From positions 1 to 8,564 of the forward strand of contig JAKAVU010000119.1 in assembly GCA_021817185.1 (NCBI GenBank): 8,564 nt of DNA. The letters are read 5' to 3'. A model generated the notes under the pieces. The model was not told where the DNA came from, did no database searches, and was given only the letters and a program-made list of their open reading frames with translations. The DNA is from a bacterium. Lineage in GTDB: Bacteria > Chloroflexota > Dormibacteria > UBA8260 > Bog-877. Position numbers and translations under genes: made by a program. Below, in pieces: positions 6,981-8,564 of the stretch; within the stretch, counting starts at the first letter, position 1; each line of letters begins with the position of its first letter.

Positions 6981-7398
6981 GGCACGGCCGGCGGTCCCCC
7001 ATGCTGAAACGAGGAGGGAGCCGCTCCGAAGGCGTTTCCATCGGGGGTTGCCAGGCCTGAACGCGCCGGTAACGGCACAGTTTGAGCCGGGACCGGCGCC
7101 CTCTCGCCGCTCCCTCTATCTGGACCTATCGACAGCGCAGGCCGACCGGCTCCTGGTGGGCGGGCTGGCGGGGCGCGACATCGAGGCCCTGGCGGTTGTG
7201 TATGACCGCTACGCCAGCGACGTCATGGGCGAGCTCCTGGCTCTGGGGCATGACCAAGCCACCACCGAGGCGGTGATGGCCGAGGTCTTCTGCCGCCTGT
7301 GGCGGATCGCTCCGTGGCTCGACCCCAGGCGGGTGACCATCCGGGCGTGGCTTCTGCTCACTGCGCGCTGGTTGGTGGACTGCCGCCACCGGGCCTGA
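6907..7398 (+). CDS. ECF sigma factor region 2-like protein lacking region 4
   Basis: Coordinates give the full open frame. Residues 79-161 (nucleotides 7141-7389) read as ECF sigma region 2: ADRLLVGGLAGRDIEALAVVYDRYA, then a helix ending AEVFCRLWR, then IRAWLLLTARWLVDCRHR. Region 2 binds the beta' clamp helices of RNA polymerase and recognises the promoter -10 element. The usual acidic AEDVTQEVF signature is degraded to TEAVMAEVF. The protein stops two residues after region 2.4, whereas ECF factors continue for another 70 or more residues with region 4, which binds the -35. None of the three forward frames downstream (7399-7600) reads as region 4, so a simple frameshift does not explain the loss. 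The start is unresolved: TTG 6907 and GTG 6916 overlap marR, while TTG 7048 would leave a compact protein of about 116 residues. No start has a good ribosome binding site. It may be a decaying sigma gene or a real region-2-only regulator. Confidence 0.68.
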   Translation: MGTVTGLALLRTARWPPLGLRTLLEARPAVPHAETRREPLRRRFHRGLPGLNAPVTAQFEPGPAPSRRSLYLDLSTAQADRLLVGGLAGRDIEALAVVYDRYASDVMGELLALGHDQATTEAVMAEVFCRLWRIAPWLDPRRVTIRAWLLLTARWLVDCRHRA

Positions 7399-7577
7399 GC
7401 GGTGGCCTGGTACCCGGTCTGGAATGCTGCTCATGCCGCCCAAGAGCGACCGGCAGGTCCGCCCCAACTCACCCGGCAGGGCGTGGCTCTGCCGAACGAC
7501 GGGTCACCGGCAGCTGGTCTGAGGGCTCCCCGGACGTCGCGTCCGGGGTCGGACGATGAGCCCGCGGCCTGAGCCCG
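7399..7577. other. convergent intergenic region, no gene seen
   Basis: This stretch separates the stop of the sigma-like gene (+) from the stop of the hypothetical gene (-). The sigma-like frame stays open past its TGA to 7572, but the extra residues show no sigma region 4 or other recognisable domain. The only structure noticed is the 7528-7548 hairpin. Confidence 0.55.
7528..7548. terminator. perfect 9-bp hairpin between convergent genes
   Basis: CCCCGGACG and CGTCCGGGG form a perfect 9-bp G+C-rich stem with a 3-base TCG loop. It lies 130 bases after the sigma-like gene and 30 bases after the stop of the convergent hypothetical gene. Neither strand has a T-tract after it, so it is not a classical intrinsic terminator, but its placement fits a bidirectional 3'-end structure. 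Confidence 0.45.
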
Positions 7578-7934
7578 TCATGGCGCCGGGTGCCGGCGGA
7601 GGCGCAGCAAATCGTCGAGCACCACCTCCTGCCAGTCCAGTAGCGCTTCATGCAGGGCATATGTGTCGCGAGCGGCGCGCACCGCCGGGGGCGGGCTGAT
7701 ACCGTGCGACAGCAGCACCTCGATCACCGATCCGCAGGCGGATGTCGGGGGCGGTTTCCGGTCGCGGACATGCAGGCACTCCAGGGCGTCCAGGCAGTCG
7801 TCGATCGCCGTCAACGAGCGCCGAACTGATCGCCGGTCCCGGTGGAGGGAAGGGCCGTTGGGCTCCATGGCCCCTCGGCATGCGGCGAATCCCTCCACCT
7901 GGTCGTCCACTTTGAGGGCGCGTCGGTCATTCAT
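7578..7934 (-). CDS. hypothetical protein, 118 residues
   Basis: I do not recognise a family. The gene is credible because AGGAGG (7942-7947) stands exactly seven bases before ATG 7934, one of the strongest ribosome binding sites in the window. The predicted protein is soluble and mostly helical. A charged N-terminal half (HRDRRSVRRSLTAIDDCLDALECL, about 31-54) is followed by a proline-rich turn (PPPTSACG, 61-68). A second helical half contains IEVLLSHGISPPPAV (71-85) and an acidic-hydrophobic helix HEALLDWQEVVLDDLLRLRR (95-114). The two similar helix pairs separated by prolines suggest a small helical bundle. There is no signal peptide or membrane segment. Its start overlaps the stop of the upstream 54-codon frame by ATGA, which suggests translational coupling. 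An in-frame TTG at 7940 is rejected because it sits one base from the AGGAGG. Confidence 0.65.
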   Translation of the reverse strand: MNDRRALKVDDQVEGFAACRGAMEPNGPSLHRDRRSVRRSLTAIDDCLDALECLHVRDRKPPPTSACGSVIEVLLSHGISPPPAVRAARDTYALHEALLDWQEVVLDDLLRLRRHPAP

Positions 7935-8095
7935 CCCCAATCCTCCTGTTCCCGGTGCCTGGCCCGCAGCAGCGCACGGCGCAACCGCTCAGCGACATCG
8001 CCCCGGGCATGATCGCGGCCACCCCCATGTCCCGCCTGGTCGGGTGAGGCGGAATTGGTGCGAATGGGGCCGCCTGAACCTCGGCGCCAATTCAC
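7931..8095 (-). CDS. possible small protein, 54 residues, overlapping the next gene by ATGA
   Basis: The minus-strand frame begins at GTG 8095, only six bases after an in-frame TGA, and ends at a TGA sharing ATGA with the start of the 118-residue gene. The N-terminal half is Gly/Ser/Pro-rich and featureless. The C-terminal half (about 27-54) reads as a strongly charged amphipathic helix, GDVAERLRRALLRARHREQE, ending in DWG. That composition and the 4-base overlap argue for a real coding end. No clear ribosome binding site precedes the GTG, and a dyad (8052-8093) covers the first codons, so translation could be weak or controlled by structure. No family is recognised. It may equally be the remnant 3' end of a longer gene. 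Confidence 0.4.
   Translation of the reverse strand: MNWRRGSGGPIRTNSASPDQAGHGGGRDHARGDVAERLRRALLRARHREQEDWG
8052..8093. repeat. 10-bp inverted repeat with 22-base spacer
   Basis: GAATTGGTGC (8052-8061) and GCGCCAATTC (8084-8093) pair fully with one T-G wobble. The right arm lies against the GTG start of the possible 54-residue frame, so on the minus strand the structure begins at the start codon itself. It could be a protein-binding dyad or an RNA hairpin limiting translation start. Function is inferred only. Confidence 0.4.
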
Positions 8096-8150
8096 CGATC
8101 AGCGCGCCGTCGTGCACGCGGGGTGGCTTTGGTGCTATTTGATGTCGCCC

Positions 8151-8191
8151 TCTTCCCCGGCTGGCGGCCACTTTGGCCGCCAGGGGGAGGA
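8151..8191. terminator. long hairpin: 10-bp perfect inner stem plus 8-bp outer stem
   Basis: CTGGCGGCCA (8161-8170) and TGGCCGCCAG (8174-8183) pair perfectly around a 3-base loop. After a 2-base bulge (8159-8160), TCTTCCCC (8151-8158) pairs with GGGGAGGA (8184-8191) with one wobble. The stem is thus about 18 bp, the most stable structure I found in the window. No T-tract follows on either strand. It lies upstream of the leftward small genes. It could be a factor-assisted terminator, an insulator against read-through, a repeat-family member or a structured RNA. Confidence 0.5.
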
Positions 8192-8197
8192 TAGTGC

Positions 8198-8563
8198 TCA
8201 CGCGGGCCGGGGCATGTGGTCGGCCCTGACCGAAGCCGGGGCTAACCGCTGCCCGCTGTAACCCAATCTGGCGTCGCGGCCCTGGGAGCGTGCAATCCGG
8301 CGACGATCCCTGCTGGCGGCAGGCGGCGCCTTGGAGGTGTCGGGGCGGGCTCCCAGCCCACCGGTGCCCCACATGTCCTGAATTTCCCACGGGTCAACTC
8401 CCTGGCCTATCACCAGGGCCCATTGCAGCGCTGAGAGGCGGGTCATGTCGGTCCGGGACCGTACCGAAGCTGGATTGAACGCCAGCGGCCCAACATGGCG
8501 GACGGTCAGTCCGGGTGATGGGGCCGCATCCGGTCCCCACCCGGCCCGCCGAGGTTCCACTTG
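8198..8563 (-). CDS. doubtful hypothetical reading frame, open at the right edge
   Basis: The minus-strand frame is open to the window edge and ends at 8198. The part following ATG 8446 begins MTRLSALQWALVIGQGVDP and continues WEIQDMW, which looks like protein: a hydrophobic helix with conserved-looking tryptophans. The C-terminal 50 residues are Arg/Ala/Pro-rich and read like random G+C-rich translation. There is no ribosome binding site at ATG 8446 or GTG 8560. No family is recognised. If real, the N-terminus may lie outside the window. Confidence 0.22.
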   Translation of the reverse strand, partial: QVEPRRAGWGPDAAPSPGLTVRHVGPLAFNPASVRSRTDMTRLSALQWALVIGQGVDPWEIQDMWGTGGLGARPDTSKAPPAASRDRRRIARSQGRDARLGYSGQRLAPASVRADHMPRPA

Positions 8564-8564
8564 A

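Larger units (their letters stand above)
8096..8564. other. region without a convincing gene
   Basis: No recognisable domain, transposase or RNA gene is seen in either strand. The frames present have Arg/Pro/Gly-rich compositions typical of random translation of G+C-rich DNA, apart from one doubtful minus-strand frame near the edge. It contains the long hairpin at 8151-8191. An AT-rich patch (minus-strand CATCAAATAGC, about 8132-8142) could be a promoter element for the leftward pair of genes. Confidence 0.5.

Noticed and set aside
7001..7060. 19-codon leader-peptide-like frame with a GAGGAGG inside it, before the sigma-like domain
   Set aside because: The GAGGAGG is not at a useful distance from any ATG, GTG or TTG, and no attenuator structure is evident.
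7399..7572. Open extension of the sigma-like frame past its TGA, as possible readthrough or missing region 4
   Set aside because: The residues show none of the helix-turn-helix pattern of sigma region 4, and the other two frames do not either.
7989..8390. Minus-strand frame of 133 codons
   Set aside because: Composition is dominated by Arg, Pro, Gly and His without predicted secondary structure; it resembles random translation.
8449..8461. CGGTCC-G-GGACCG palindrome
   Set aside because: Only 13 bases in G+C-rich DNA and no neighbouring gene start; it is likely by chance.

Overview
The window is strongly G+C-rich bacterial chromosome with few AT-rich patches, frequent GTG/TTG starts and hairpins lacking T-tracts. 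DnaE with an intact metal-binding PHP domain and a two-repeat YggT protein fit a high-GC bacterium such as an actinobacterium or a Chloroflexota/Dormibacterota-like soil lineage. This is inferred from protein style only; no rRNA or tRNA is present to settle it.

Layout. Positions 2-943 (+) hold the 3' part of a TrmA/RlmD-family RNA uridine-C5 methyltransferase whose start lies outside the window. After an 87-base gap comes a complete dnaE (1031-4657, +), the replicative DNA polymerase III alpha subunit. It converges tail to tail with a yggT-like membrane-protein gene (4665-5228, -), with only 7 bases between the stop codons. Upstream of yggT on the same strand is a Crp/Fnr-type regulator (5451-6275, -). 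This is divergent from a MarR-type regulator (6363-6980, +), and the short gap between them contains a symmetric nested dyad. Directly behind marR, overlapping or closely spaced, is a reading frame that reads as ECF sigma-factor region 2 and stops before any region 4 (6907-7398, +).

The right end is accessory in character. A hypothetical gene of 118 codons (7578-7934, -) has a strong ribosome binding site and is preceded by a 54-codon frame (7931-8095, -) overlapping it by ATGA. These converge with the sigma-like gene around a perfect 9-bp hairpin. Beyond about 8096 there is no convincing gene. That stretch holds one long hairpin (8151-8191) and a doubtful minus-strand reading frame.

The left half is housekeeping (RNA modification, replication, membrane). 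The middle is a cluster of three transcription-related genes: Crp/Fnr-like, MarR-like and a sigma region 2 protein. The arrangement suggests a small local regulatory module whose targets and signals cannot be read from this sequence. No CRISPR array, transposase, integrase, tRNA or rRNA was recognised. The best candidates for something undescribed are the sigma-region-2-only protein, the dyad between the divergent regulators, and the small two-gene cassette at the right.
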